Shown one piece after another: positions 35,727 through 43,873 of a stretch of 64,000 bases of DNA. A model generated the notes under the pieces. That model worked only from the letters and a program-made list of their open reading frames with translations, did no database searches and was not told where the DNA came from. Positions within the stretch are counted from its first letter, which is position 1, and each line of letters opens with the position of its first letter. Source of the DNA: UBA8516 sp035455245 (GTDB taxonomy: Archaea; Thermoproteota; Nitrososphaeria; Nitrososphaerales; Nitrosopumilaceae); contig DATIFN010000003.1 of the NCBI GenBank assembly GCA_035455245.1, positions 1 to 64,000 on the forward strand. Direction: 5' to 3'. The position numbers and the translations under genes are program-made.

Positions 35727-36164
35727 ATGAATAAGAAGCAAGAAAAAATTTTTGTTATAGTAGCTGCCTGTGTAGTAATTACAGTTTTTGTTTTTGCTCC
35801 TTGGTCAAACAGTTATTTTGGCTTGCTAGTTGACACATTCACTGGACCGAACTGGGATGAATTGAGTCCGCACGACATTGTCAAAAATGTAATTCCTATA
35901 GTTTTGATAGATAAGACAGATAACACCTGCAAAATGTCTGCAGAGAATCTAGATAATGTAATTGGACATCAATATTTTGTGCGTGGCAAAGAGTTTGCCC
36001 AGGCGATAAACTATGATATAAATAATAAAACTGTTGTTCTTCCTTGTGAAATGATTAAGGATACTAAATCAAGATTGCATGTTTGGTTCATAAAAGAAGA
36101 AGTGCCACGCGATGGAGGAAAATACAAGTATTTTGTTACTCCATGGAATGATACTTCACCATAG
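35727..36164 (+). CDS. Membrane-anchored exported protein
   Basis: A 145-residue protein with a basic N-terminus and a membrane anchor (FVIVAACVVITVFVFAPW), followed by an extracellular domain with two Cys (TCKM, PCEM). It lies 39 bases after the preceding secreted protein and is probably cotranscribed. Not recognised as a known family. Confidence 0.65.
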   Translation: MNKKQEKIFVIVAACVVITVFVFAPWSNSYFGLLVDTFTGPNWDELSPHDIVKNVIPIVLIDKTDNTCKMSAENLDNVIGHQYFVRGKEFAQAINYDINNKTVVLPCEMIKDTKSRLHVWFIKEEVPRDGGKYKYFVTPWNDTSP

Positions 36165-36230
36165 GTTGATCACAAACAAGGTAACTTTAGGCAAACCTTA
36201 AGTGATTCTGCATACCAGTGAATCAGAAAA

Positions 36231-37256
36231 TTAATTCATCCACTGCTCAAGGGTATGACTTTTTCTTTCTTTGGCCTTTTTTAACCTGTTCAGTGAAGTT
36301 TCAACCCTGTCTAGGGAAAAACTTCTCTCAGATGAAAGATAACTTGTGATTCCTTGAAAATTTATTTCCCCAAATTTTATCTCTGAAACATGGGCAACTT
36401 TTGGCTCTAAAAATATCTGTCTGATTTGTTTGTAATCAATCTCTTCTAGCTTTTCTTGAATTTGTGGTACTGCTTCAAGTTTCCCATATTCTTTTATTGT
36501 TTTTAGCGCAGTCTTTGGACCAATTCTTTCAAAGCCGTTTGGATTAAAGTCAGTTCCGATGAGAATTCCAACGTCTACTAGTTGTTCGCGAGTAATGCCA
36601 AGTTCCGATAGCGTTTTTTCAAGATCTATTATTTCAGGCTCAATTTCTATGGTAGTATTTCTATTTGGAAGTTTTCTCCTACCGCTGTTTGTAAAATTTC
36701 GTACAAGTTTTTTTGTTCCAAAAAGCAAAGAGTCAAAATCCTGGCTGGCAGAAGCATATGCTTGTCCTGTAATGGTAAGGTTTGCTGCAGTCGCTTCACC
36801 TTCTGATGGTGCTTGAATGAACGGAATTCCAAAAAGACCCAGCAAGTGTTTAGAATCTTCTACCATATCGTCCCGTAGTACTGAAGTTTGTTGTGCAAAT
36901 TTTTTTGCATCTTCGTACTTTCCTTCAATGAGTGCCTTTTCGTACTTTATTGTCGCATCTTTTTTTATCTGCTTGCGTCTGGCTATTTCTGCAGATTTTA
37001 GTGACGGTGGTTTTCCATCAAAAACATAAACCGGTTTTATTCCAAGAGAAAGAAAATTTATGTTTCTATAAAACAGACCGCTGATATGACTTGTTATTCG
37101 TCCCCTAGAATCATTTAAGGGCATACCATCAGGACCACGAATTATTGCCAAGAACTGATAAATTGCATTGTATGCATCAATTGCTATAACTTTGGATGCA
37201 AAGGATTCAAGATTTGTTTTTTCCCGTACAGCAAGCGGTTTTAGATCTAGACCCAC
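36231..37256 (-). CDS. fen: Flap endonuclease 1
   Basis: A 341-residue structure-specific nuclease. The N-terminal block MGLDLKPL and AIDAYNAIYQFL, the VFDGKPP loop, the I-domain acidic cluster in APSEGEATAANL and ASASQDFDSLLFG, and the H2TH region GTDFNPNGFERIGPKTAL are intact. FEN1 removes 5' flaps in Okazaki fragment maturation and repair. The C-terminus (HTLEQWM) is a plausible PCNA-interacting peptide. Downstream of a small ribbon-helix-helix-like gene, 34 bases away. Confidence 0.95.
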   Translation of the reverse strand: MGLDLKPLAVREKTNLESFASKVIAIDAYNAIYQFLAIIRGPDGMPLNDSRGRITSHISGLFYRNINFLSLGIKPVYVFDGKPPSLKSAEIARRKQIKKDATIKYEKALIEGKYEDAKKFAQQTSVLRDDMVEDSKHLLGLFGIPFIQAPSEGEATAANLTITGQAYASASQDFDSLLFGTKKLVRNFTNSGRRKLPNRNTTIEIEPEIIDLEKTLSELGITREQLVDVGILIGTDFNPNGFERIGPKTALKTIKEYGKLEAVPQIQEKLEEIDYKQIRQIFLEPKVAHVSEIKFGEINFQGITSYLSSERSFSLDRVETSLNRLKKAKERKSHTLEQWMN

Positions 37257-37290
37257 AAAATGGTGTAATAATCAGTGGATTTTTGCTTTC

Positions 37291-37473
37291 CTATTTCTTT
37301 CGCAGGCTAGATTTTGTCTCCCAGCCACGCTCTATAATTTCCTCATAGATGTTTGAAAGCTTTGGAATATCCTCTCCTTTTTCGGCTGCGGTTTTGACTT
37401 TTTCTCTATAATAGTCTTCAATCTCTTTTGCTATTCGACTGTCTATAGTTATTGAGACTCGGAATTTTGGCAT
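37291..37473 (-). CDS. Small ribbon-helix-helix-like protein
   Basis: A 60-residue protein beginning MPKFRVSITIDSRIAKEIED, a beta strand followed by an amphipathic helix in the manner of ribbon-helix-helix DNA-binding proteins, then a Lys/Glu-rich second helix and IYEEIIERGW. It might regulate transcription. It lies 34 bases upstream of fen on the same strand and may be cotranscribed. Family assignment is from pattern only. Confidence 0.6.
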   Translation of the reverse strand: MPKFRVSITIDSRIAKEIEDYYREKVKTAAEKGEDIPKLSNIYEEIIERGWETKSSLRKK

Positions 37474-37542
37474 TAATCTTTAGCACCCTGATTGGGATAT
37501 TAGGAAGTATGATATCAATAATAAACTATCCACTATCAATTC

Positions 37543-37713
37543 TTACACTTTTAAAGTCAGAGTAAAGCCCTCTCTTGTTGGCTTGAGAAGCACCATATCA
37601 CTGGCATCAAAGCCCAGACTAGACAAAAAGGTCTCAATTGTCATCTCGTCTGAAAGCACGTATTTTTTGCCACTAAACTCAATTGAAACGACTTTTTTAG
37701 AAATGGTCTCCAA
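37543..37713 (-). CDS. 56-residue conserved-looking small protein
   Basis: TTG at 37713 opens a 56-codon frame ending at TAA 37543, encoding METISKKVVSIEFSGKKYVL... and ending GFTLTLKV. Alternating beta strands and a central helix (TIETFLSSLGF) suggest a compact fold. ATATAAAG sits about 27-30 bases before the TTG, with no in-frame ATG or GTG upstream before a TAG. Function unknown. Confidence 0.55.
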   Translation of the reverse strand: METISKKVVSIEFSGKKYVLSDEMTIETFLSSLGFDASDMVLLKPTREGFTLTLKV

Positions 37714-37814
37714 CTGATCTTTGTAATAAATAGTCTACTTTATATCCTTTATTATATATTTGATCACTTTCATTCTTAGTGTATTTATTGATCAAAGTAT
37801 GAAATCTTGCAGTT

Positions 37815-37909
37815 GCCAGGTTAGCCAAGTGGTAAGGCGACCGCCTCGAGATCAAAACAAGGTAGCGGTTGTGCTTCTGCACCCAGGGGTTCGAATCCCT
37901 TACCTGGCG
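37815..37909 (+). tRNA. tRNA-Ser (CGA) with short intron
   Basis: The acceptor stem GCCAGGT (37815-37821) pairs with ACCTGGC (37902-37908), and the discriminator is G, as in archaeal serine tRNAs. The D stem is GCC/GGC, and the anticodon stem ACCGC (37840-37844) pairs with GCGGT (37865-37869). A long variable arm GTGC-TTCT-GCAC marks a class II tRNA, and the T-arm loop is TTCGAAT. The anticodon loop is 20 bases rather than 7, so an intron of 13 bases follows the anticodon CGA (37847-37849), about 37851-37863. No CCA is encoded. A T-rich stretch follows. Confidence 0.88.
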
Positions 37910-38064
37910 CTTTTATTTTTAAAAAATTAAAATTTATCATACTAAAGAAATGATCTGGATCAGAAAAAGAAAATGGTTTAATTTCAGGATATAATTTCTG
38001 ATATTTGTTAACCGATTTTAATTCTATCAACATAAAAATGGGATTAGTTTTAATCAGATAAAGT

Positions 38065-39711
38065 TTGAAACGAATTCTTTTAGATTATTTTCCAGGTAGC
38101 CCAAGGCCGATTCAAAAAGACATACTTGGAAAAGTAGAATCTGCCTTAAAGTCAGGATATAAAAAAATCATAATTCAGTCACCTACAGGAACGGGCAAAT
38201 CCTTTCTTGCTGCAACAATAGCGCGTTGCCTTGGTTCATCATCAATTCTTACCGCAACAACTGAACTACAAGATCAGTATTCCAAGGATTTTGCATTCAT
38301 GCGGACGGTTAGAGGAAAAACACACTTTCCATGTCTGCAACTAGATTCTATCGATTCGTGTAACAAAGGTCTTTGTTATGATCCAAAGACCGAAGAAAAC
38401 TGCTCCTTCAAGCCACATAAATCCTTGTTAATGATCGAAAAAAAAGGGACCCTAAAAGAGAGAATAACTTATACTCCACACAATTTTTCAGATCCATGTC
38501 ATTATTATTTTCAAAAATATGCAGGAGAAATTGCCTCTCATACTGTATACAACTATGCAGAGTTTTTTTCTTCCGTTTTTTATACAAAAGATGCTCCAAA
38601 TAAGGCAGCCTTGATATTTGATGAGGCACACGCAATCGAAGATAAGATAGTTGATTTTGTCAGTCTTGAGTTGATCAGACCAGAAGTTGAGAAGATTGGC
38701 CTTCAGATGCCTGAAGACCAGTTGGATTTGGAGACATGGATTGGCTTTGCCAATGATGTTGACAAGGCATATTCAAGTGCCATTTCAGAACTGAAATCCA
38801 TCATTGAAGAAAATTCTGACGGAACTATTACCATTTCAAAGGACCTAGCAGATCTTGAAGGCAAACATGATAGATTGTCATACGTTTTGAAAAAAATGAA
38901 GGACAAGAAAGAAAACTTTGTTATTTCAAAAGCAACTCTGGGCAAAAATGGATCCATGTTTCAAATATCCATAGAGCCGATTGATGTGGGAATCTACCTA
39001 AATGATGTCTATCCATTTGGCGATGTCACAGTCTTTATGAGTGCAACAATAGATGACCAGATGTTTTGTAAAAGCATTGGTCAATCGAAGGAAAAATGTG
39101 CATTCATTCAAGTAAAAGAATCACCGTTTCCTGTGCAATGCAGACCAGTTCACTTTCTAAATGTTGCCAGACTAAACAAAAATGTGATGGAAAGTGCAAT
39201 GCCAAAAATGATAACCAAAATTGACGAAATTATGAACAAGCATATTTCCGAAAAGGGGATAGTCCTTACAACTAGCAACAAGCAAGTTGATGACATCATA
39301 CAAGGAGTCTCTACACGAAATGCTCAACGTTTCTTCAGAACCGGAAACGATCTTACAAGATCAGCTTTAATGAAACTACAAAAAGATTCTGACACTCCAA
39401 CAGTAATAATTTCTCCATCGATGTATGAGGGAATAGACCTCAAAGATGAGATGAGTAGATTTCAGATAATTGTAAAAGCCCCATACCTTGATTTGTCAAA
39501 TGGAAGAGTATCTGCAAAGCTAAAACTTGACCCACAATGGTATGCATATCGAAGTGCAATGAAACTAGTCCAAGGGGCAGGTCGGAGTATCAGACATGAA
39601 AATGATTTTGCAATTACCTATATTTTAGATGAGAGTGCTACGGATTTAGTCAAAAGGGCAAATAGCATGCTTCCACAATGGTTCAAAGAATCCATAGTAG
39701 AAGCAACGTAA
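38065..39711 (+). CDS. XPD/Rad3-like iron-sulfur DNA helicase
   Basis: A 548-residue SF2 helicase from TTG 38065. Walker A is SPTGTGKS (about residue 40), followed by four Cys (C90, C99, C104, C113) in the place where XPD and DinG hold a 4Fe-4S cluster, the DEAH box at 186-189, then motifs III-VI including VFMSATI, SPSMYEGIDL and QGAGRSIRHENDF. A 5'-3' helicase for nucleotide excision repair or recombination is likely. XPD versus DinG-like cannot be fully resolved, but size and archaeal context favour XPD. Confidence 0.9.
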   Translation: MKRILLDYFPGSPRPIQKDILGKVESALKSGYKKIIIQSPTGTGKSFLAATIARCLGSSSILTATTELQDQYSKDFAFMRTVRGKTHFPCLQLDSIDSCNKGLCYDPKTEENCSFKPHKSLLMIEKKGTLKERITYTPHNFSDPCHYYFQKYAGEIASHTVYNYAEFFSSVFYTKDAPNKAALIFDEAHAIEDKIVDFVSLELIRPEVEKIGLQMPEDQLDLETWIGFANDVDKAYSSAISELKSIIEENSDGTITISKDLADLEGKHDRLSYVLKKMKDKKENFVISKATLGKNGSMFQISIEPIDVGIYLNDVYPFGDVTVFMSATIDDQMFCKSIGQSKEKCAFIQVKESPFPVQCRPVHFLNVARLNKNVMESAMPKMITKIDEIMNKHISEKGIVLTTSNKQVDDIIQGVSTRNAQRFFRTGNDLTRSALMKLQKDSDTPTVIISPSMYEGIDLKDEMSRFQIIVKAPYLDLSNGRVSAKLKLDPQWYAYRSAMKLVQGAGRSIRHENDFAITYILDESATDLVKRANSMLPQWFKESIVEAT

Positions 39712-39756
39712 TTCATAGTTTTTCTTATATCCCCCATTTGTTTTAGAAGCAAAGTG

Positions 39757-40014
39757 ATGGAATCTCCAGTTGTTAAGGAATTAAAAGAAAGGATACGTAG
39801 GGAACTAACCAAATTAGAAAAATTGATGAATGAAACTGCCAAGATTTGGGAAGATACTGGTTTAAACCCAAAGGAAATGTCATATCTGGTTGAGAAAACA
39901 ATGCGCTTTGAGATAGCACAAAAAAACACCAATGCAATATTCCTAGTTTTTAAAGACATTTTAGAAAATTACAAAAAACTTTGTCAAGAATTAGAAAAAG
40001 CCAATCTGGAATAA
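39757..40014 (+). CDS. Small helical protein, unrecognised
   Basis: An 85-residue fully helical, charged protein (VVKELKERIRRELTKLEKLMNETAK, then YKKLCQELEKANLE), probably a helical hairpin or coiled coil. ATG 39757 is chosen over GTG 39754; CTTATATC lies about 30 bases before it. Function unknown. Confidence 0.6.
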   Translation: MESPVVKELKERIRRELTKLEKLMNETAKIWEDTGLNPKEMSYLVEKTMRFEIAQKNTNAIFLVFKDILENYKKLCQELEKANLE

Positions 40015-40043
40015 TCTTATTAATGTGAACATGGTTTAGTCCT

Positions 40044-40310
40044 ATGGGGAATGGAATAATGGGTCACGTACGAATTGGTGGAAGGGGAACTTCAAGAAGA
40101 ATAGCTGAAAAAGAAGAAGATAACTGGGCTGGTGCTCCTTTTCAAAAATTCTCGAAAGAAAGAAAAGAAGCTGCAAAAGATAACTACATCACCATAGGGA
40201 GAGGCACTACAAAGATAAAATTTGGTGACATGCCAGATACTGCGGGAAGTACATCTTCAAAAGGAATGTGGGTCAGCACTGGAAGAGGCACAGGCAGAAG
40301 AAAGCTGTAA
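40044..40310 (+). CDS. Small basic Gly/Arg-rich protein
   Basis: An 88-residue basic protein with two related phrases, VRIGGRGTSRR near the start and VSTGRGTGRRKL at the end, plus ITIGRGTTKIKFG in the middle, so an IGRGT-like unit appears three times. Such Gly-Arg-Gly loops often bind nucleic acid, but no known fold is recognised. CTTATTAATG lies 24 bases before the ATG. Confidence 0.6.
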   Translation: MGNGIMGHVRIGGRGTSRRIAEKEEDNWAGAPFQKFSKERKEAAKDNYITIGRGTTKIKFGDMPDTAGSTSSKGMWVSTGRGTGRRKL

Positions 40311-40377
40311 CAATTACAAACCTGAAAATTCTTTGTAGTACAGCTAACTAAATAGTATTAAGAAAAAATTTGGTTTC

Positions 40378-40725
40378 TTATCGGAAAGATCTTACCTTGC
40401 GGACGATTTTGTTATGATCAAATGACCCAGCAGTAGTAATGTAGAGCAAGTGATTCCTGCCAGCTGGCATTGTAATTCTTTTAACATTTCCATATTCTGC
40501 TAGCACATATTTGCATGCTCCTAATTTTCGCTCTAGTTGCTTTCGTATTTTCCAAGATCGTGCAGCAGACTGGAGTGAAATCATACTTTCTTTTTTGGAG
40601 AGAAGAATTTTGGCGTTTCTTGAACGTGCGCTAAAAAGAATTTTGCCATTCATGTCACAAACAGTTACGACTCTTACGGAAGGGCTGAGACCAATCAACT
40701 TTTCAGCTGCTTTTTGAACTTCCAT
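40378..40725 (-). CDS. Roadblock-like small protein (DUF6659-type)
   Basis: A 115-residue protein with alternating helices and strands: AAEKLIGLSPSVRVVTVCDMNGKILFSA, then ITMPAGRNHLLYITTAGSFDH. This resembles the roadblock/LC7 profilin-like fold used by small GTPase-associated proteins, and thaumarchaea carry many paralogues. Assignment is by pattern, and partner unknown. 40726-40890 holds no gene I can support apart from the promoter of the next small gene. Confidence 0.6.
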   Translation of the reverse strand: MEVQKAAEKLIGLSPSVRVVTVCDMNGKILFSARSRNAKILLSKKESMISLQSAARSWKIRKQLERKLGACKYVLAEYGNVKRITMPAGRNHLLYITTAGSFDHNKIVRKVRSFR

Positions 40726-40890
40726 AAATCATTCATTCTACGGTAATTGATAAAGATTTCCCGCATCAAATTTGTAATAATCATTATAGAAAAATTGATC
40801 AAAATAGATAAAGAAAAATTACAAATTCAAAAAGGACAAGAGGAAGTTTTGGTTAACGAACCCTATTATAGTTAGAAAACTAAACAGAGT

Positions 40891-41070
40891 ATGTCAAAAT
40901 CGCCAGTAGAATGTAAATGTCCCTCCTGCGAATGCGGCATCTACACATACAATGAATCTAAAGTTTGTTCAAGGTGTGAAGAAAACAAGCATTTGTCAGG
41001 GCAAAAAAGATGGTCAACGATGATATTAAAAACTGAAAAACCAATCATTGCAGAAGAAACCATGAGGTGA
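40891..41070 (+). CDS. 59-residue zinc-finger-like protein, coupled to HNH gene
   Basis: ATG 40891 to TGA 41070 encodes a small protein with C8, C10, C13, C15 (CKCPSCEC) and a second pair C26-x2-C29 (CSRC), a likely zinc ribbon. CTATTATA sits about 24 bases before the ATG, giving a leaderless start. Its TGA overlaps the GTG of the next gene in a GTGA junction, so the two are translationally coupled and probably act together. Just under the size that simple gene calling reports. Confidence 0.6.
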   Translation: MSKSPVECKCPSCECGIYTYNESKVCSRCEENKHLSGQKRWSTMILKTEKPIIAEETMR

Positions 41071-41375
41071 TAAGAGTGAACTTTACTAATGAAATTATTT
41101 TAAAAGTTTGGCAAAAAGCTGAGATTGATGAATACAACGTACCAAATAATTTTAGAAAAGATCAATGTGGTGCATGGATTGAAAGAACACAGTATGGAAA
41201 TCACGAGTCAGCATATGGATGGGAGATTGATCAGATAAAGCCACAATTGAATGGAGATTTATACGATCTGTCAAATCTACGTCCACTGCAATGGAAAAAC
41301 AATTCTTGCAAAGTGGATGAGCGACTTGCTTGTCCTGTTACATCTTCTGGTACTATTAATGTAGAGACAATCTAG
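41067..41375 (+). CDS. HNH-nuclease-like protein with altered active site
   Basis: A 102-residue protein from GTG 41067. The HNH fold is recognised from KDQCGAWIERTQYGN, YGWEIDQIKP and SNLRPLQWKNNSCK. In active relatives the central motif is EIDHI, whose His is catalytic or metal-binding; here it is Gln56 (EIDQI). The two Asn positions (N70 and N79) are kept. It may be inactive, bind DNA only, or use a different residue. Coupled to the zinc-finger-like gene upstream. Confidence 0.7.
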   Translation: MIRVNFTNEIILKVWQKAEIDEYNVPNNFRKDQCGAWIERTQYGNHESAYGWEIDQIKPQLNGDLYDLSNLRPLQWKNNSCKVDERLACPVTSSGTINVETI

Positions 41376-41436
41376 AACAGGTTAAAGATGCATCTGGGAA
41401 CCTAAAAAATATTTTAAAAATCATTATCTTATATTT

Positions 41437-41517
41437 TTATACAGTTGATTCTTTGTCTTTTTTTTTCAATCCAAGAATTTTTCTTAATCCTTCTAGACGA
41501 GATGGTTTCGTATTCAT
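41437..41517 (-). CDS. Possible 26-residue basic peptide
   Basis: A short frame ATG 41517 to TAA 41437 encodes MNTKPSRLEGLRKILGLKKK... It lies 57 bases after cdc48 on the same strand. It is a basic amphipathic helix with no known relatives that I can name. Support is only composition. Nothing else is seen in 41376-41573. Confidence 0.25.
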   Translation of the reverse strand: MNTKPSRLEGLRKILGLKKKDKESTV

Positions 41518-41573
41518 CGCAACAGGTGATATTCTCTCTTATTAAGTGGTTGTAATCATGAGGGTTTTGAAAA

Positions 41574-43775
41574 TTACCTATAGTATGGTACGGCTAACTT
41601 TTCCCCAACCTTAAGTTCTTTTTGAATTCTTACTTTTTTTACAGATTCTTCAAAATGTCTCATTGACACTTTGATATTGTCTACCTCCTTTTCTGCCTCT
41701 TTCTGATCTTTGAATTTTGCAAGAAACTCATGAATGACAAGAGAAACAGCAGTGTTAGCAATTGATGCAACATCTGCTCCACTTAACCCGTCTGCAGCAT
41801 CTGCAATCTTTTCTAGGTCCACATAATTGGGATTTGGTCCCAGTTCATTTTTTATCTCTTTATCGATAGGAATTTCTTTTGTACTTATCTCAAGTATTTT
41901 CTTTCTGCCTTCCTTGTCTGGCATGGGTACTAGTATTATTTTATCAAATCTTCCTGGTCGCAAAAGAGCAGTATCAAGCATGTCTGCCCTATTTGTTGCA
42001 GCAAGGACCACAACATCATGAAGGCTTTCTATTCCATCAAGTTCTGTAAGGAGTTGGCTGACAACTTTTTCAGTAGCAGCTGTTTCTCCACCAAGGCCTC
42101 TTATTGGAGCAATAGAATCAATTTCATCAAAAAATATCACACATGGTGAAGATTGTCTTGCTCTTCTGAAAACCTCTCTTATACCACGTTCAGACTCTCC
42201 AACCCATTTGGATAGCAATTCTGGACCTCTTACAGAGATAAAATTAGCTTCACTTTCTGTTGCTACTGCTTTTGCCAAAAGTGTCTTTCCAGTTCCACTT
42301 GGTCCATAAAGCAAAATTCCGCGTGGCATTTTGTGACCCATACTAGTGTATAGTGTAGGATATTTCATTGGCCATTCTACCGCTTCTTTTAGCTCTCGTT
42401 TGACGTTTTGTAATCCTCCTACTTCATCCCATGAGACATCTGGGCTTTCCAAATAAACTTCACGCATACCAGCTGGTGTGACTTCACGTAATGCATTCTG
42501 GTAATCTTCAGCATTTACAATAAGCTTTTCCAGAGTTTCAACAGGAATTTTTTCATCAGCTAAATTAATTTCGGGCAATAATCTTCTCAAACATTTCATT
42601 GCAGCTTCTTTGCACAAATATTCCAAATCAGCTCCTACATATCCATGGCTAACTGCAGCAATTTTTTCCAAGTTTACATCTTCAGTCAGTGGCATGTTTC
42701 TGGTATGTATAGATAGTATGTCTAGTCTTCCCTTTTTGTTTGGAACTCTGATTTCAATTTCTCTGTCAAATCTTCCAGGTCGTCTTAGAGCTGGGTCTAG
42801 TGCGTTGGGTCTGTTTGTTGCTGCAATGACAATTACTTTTCCTCTTGCTTCCAATCCATCCATAAGTGAGAGTAGTTGTGATACCACTCTTCTTTCAACT
42901 TCACCTGTTACCTCTTCTCTTTTTGGGGCAATGGAATCAATTTCATCAATAAAAACAATAGACGGAGCTTTCTCTCTAGCCTCTTTGAAAATTTCACGCA
43001 CTCTTGCTTCACTTTCTCCATAGAACTTGCTCATTATCTCAGGTCCAGAAATACTGATAAAGTGCGCATTACTTTCATTTGCAACTGCCTTTGCCAAAAG
43101 GGTCTTTCCAGTTCCTGGAACTCCAAAGAGTAACACGCCTTTTGGAGCTTCAACACCAAGCTTTTCAAAAATTTCTGGATGCCTCATTGGAAGCTCAATC
43201 ATCTCCCTAACTTTTCTTATCTCATCAGTCAAACCCCCAATATCTTCATATGATACCATCGGAAGACCGTGAAGAGAATCACTTTTTTCTCCAATATGAA
43301 ATAGTGTCTTTTGTGTTACAATTACCGCATCCGCTACTGGCGTTACCCCTATTACTTGAAAAGTAAGCTTTCCACCAAAATATGGCACCATAATGTTATC
43401 ACCTTTTATCAGTGGAGTATTTTCTAAAGAGTCTGCAAGATATCTTTCATCTATTGGAGGAATGGCCTCAAGTGGTGCTACTATAATTTTTTCTGCAGGA
43501 ACCGCCTTTATCTTTCTAACTTCAATCTTATCGCCCACTGCAACTCCCAAATTATTTCGTACAAGACCATCAACTCGAATAATTCCCTTTCCCTCATCTG
43601 ATGGATAAAGAGGCATACATTTTGCAACTGTCCTTTTTTTTCCTTTAATTTCAATAACATCACCAGTCGCTGCGCTAAGTGAATTCGTAGAATCATAATC
43701 AAGGCGTGCTATTCCTCTTCCGACATCACGAGAATATGCTTCAAGTACTTTAAGCGAGATAGAATTTTGGCTAAT
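41574..43775 (-). CDS. cdc48: Cdc48/VAT-type AAA ATPase, apparent ATT start
   Basis: A double-AAA unfoldase: N domain, D1 Walker A GVPGTGKT and Walker B FIDEID, D2 Walker A GPSGTGKT and Walker B FFDEID, and a C-terminal YYR that fits the HbYX proteasome-docking motif. The first in-frame ATG is at 43616, but the frame runs back through SLKVLEAYSRDVGRGIARLD, the expected start of the N domain, to ATT 43775 followed by AGC (Ser), with a TAA two codons earlier. ATGs nearby are out of frame. CTATAAG is centred 26 bases before the ATT. I therefore place the start at ATT (733 residues). Confidence 0.9.
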   Translation of the reverse strand: MSQNSISLKVLEAYSRDVGRGIARLDYDSTNSLSAATGDVIEIKGKKRTVAKCMPLYPSDEGKGIIRVDGLVRNNLGVAVGDKIEVRKIKAVPAEKIIVAPLEAIPPIDERYLADSLENTPLIKGDNIMVPYFGGKLTFQVIGVTPVADAVIVTQKTLFHIGEKSDSLHGLPMVSYEDIGGLTDEIRKVREMIELPMRHPEIFEKLGVEAPKGVLLFGVPGTGKTLLAKAVANESNAHFISISGPEIMSKFYGESEARVREIFKEAREKAPSIVFIDEIDSIAPKREEVTGEVERRVVSQLLSLMDGLEARGKVIVIAATNRPNALDPALRRPGRFDREIEIRVPNKKGRLDILSIHTRNMPLTEDVNLEKIAAVSHGYVGADLEYLCKEAAMKCLRRLLPEINLADEKIPVETLEKLIVNAEDYQNALREVTPAGMREVYLESPDVSWDEVGGLQNVKRELKEAVEWPMKYPTLYTSMGHKMPRGILLYGPSGTGKTLLAKAVATESEANFISVRGPELLSKWVGESERGIREVFRRARQSSPCVIFFDEIDSIAPIRGLGGETAATEKVVSQLLTELDGIESLHDVVVLAATNRADMLDTALLRPGRFDKIILVPMPDKEGRKKILEISTKEIPIDKEIKNELGPNPNYVDLEKIADAADGLSGADVASIANTAVSLVIHEFLAKFKDQKEAEKEVDNIKVSMRHFEESVKKVRIQKELKVGEKLAVPYYR

Positions 43776-43798
43776 GCATTACATAGTCTAGTCCAACC

Positions 43799-43804
43799 CT
43801 TATA
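43799..43804 (-). promoter_or_regulatory. TATA box of cdc48
   Basis: TATAAG on the minus strand, centred about 26 bases before the ATT codon at 43775. This places the transcript start at or next to the ATT and supports leaderless initiation there rather than at the internal ATG 43616. Confidence 0.5.
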
Positions 43805-43873
43805 GCTTTGCTATTTTGGTTCTAAAGATTACGATCTGTAGATCTCAGAGGTTAATTACGAATTGCAATGAAA

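Noticed and set aside
31387..36164. Surface cassette as an integrated provirus
   Set aside because: No integrase, terminase, capsid or attachment site is visible, although one small protein resembles tail-like beta proteins.
37821..38033. Minus-strand frame across the tRNA
   Set aside because: Its end spells the antisense of the tRNA-Ser (a common false protein ending in GFEPL-like text), so it is not a gene.
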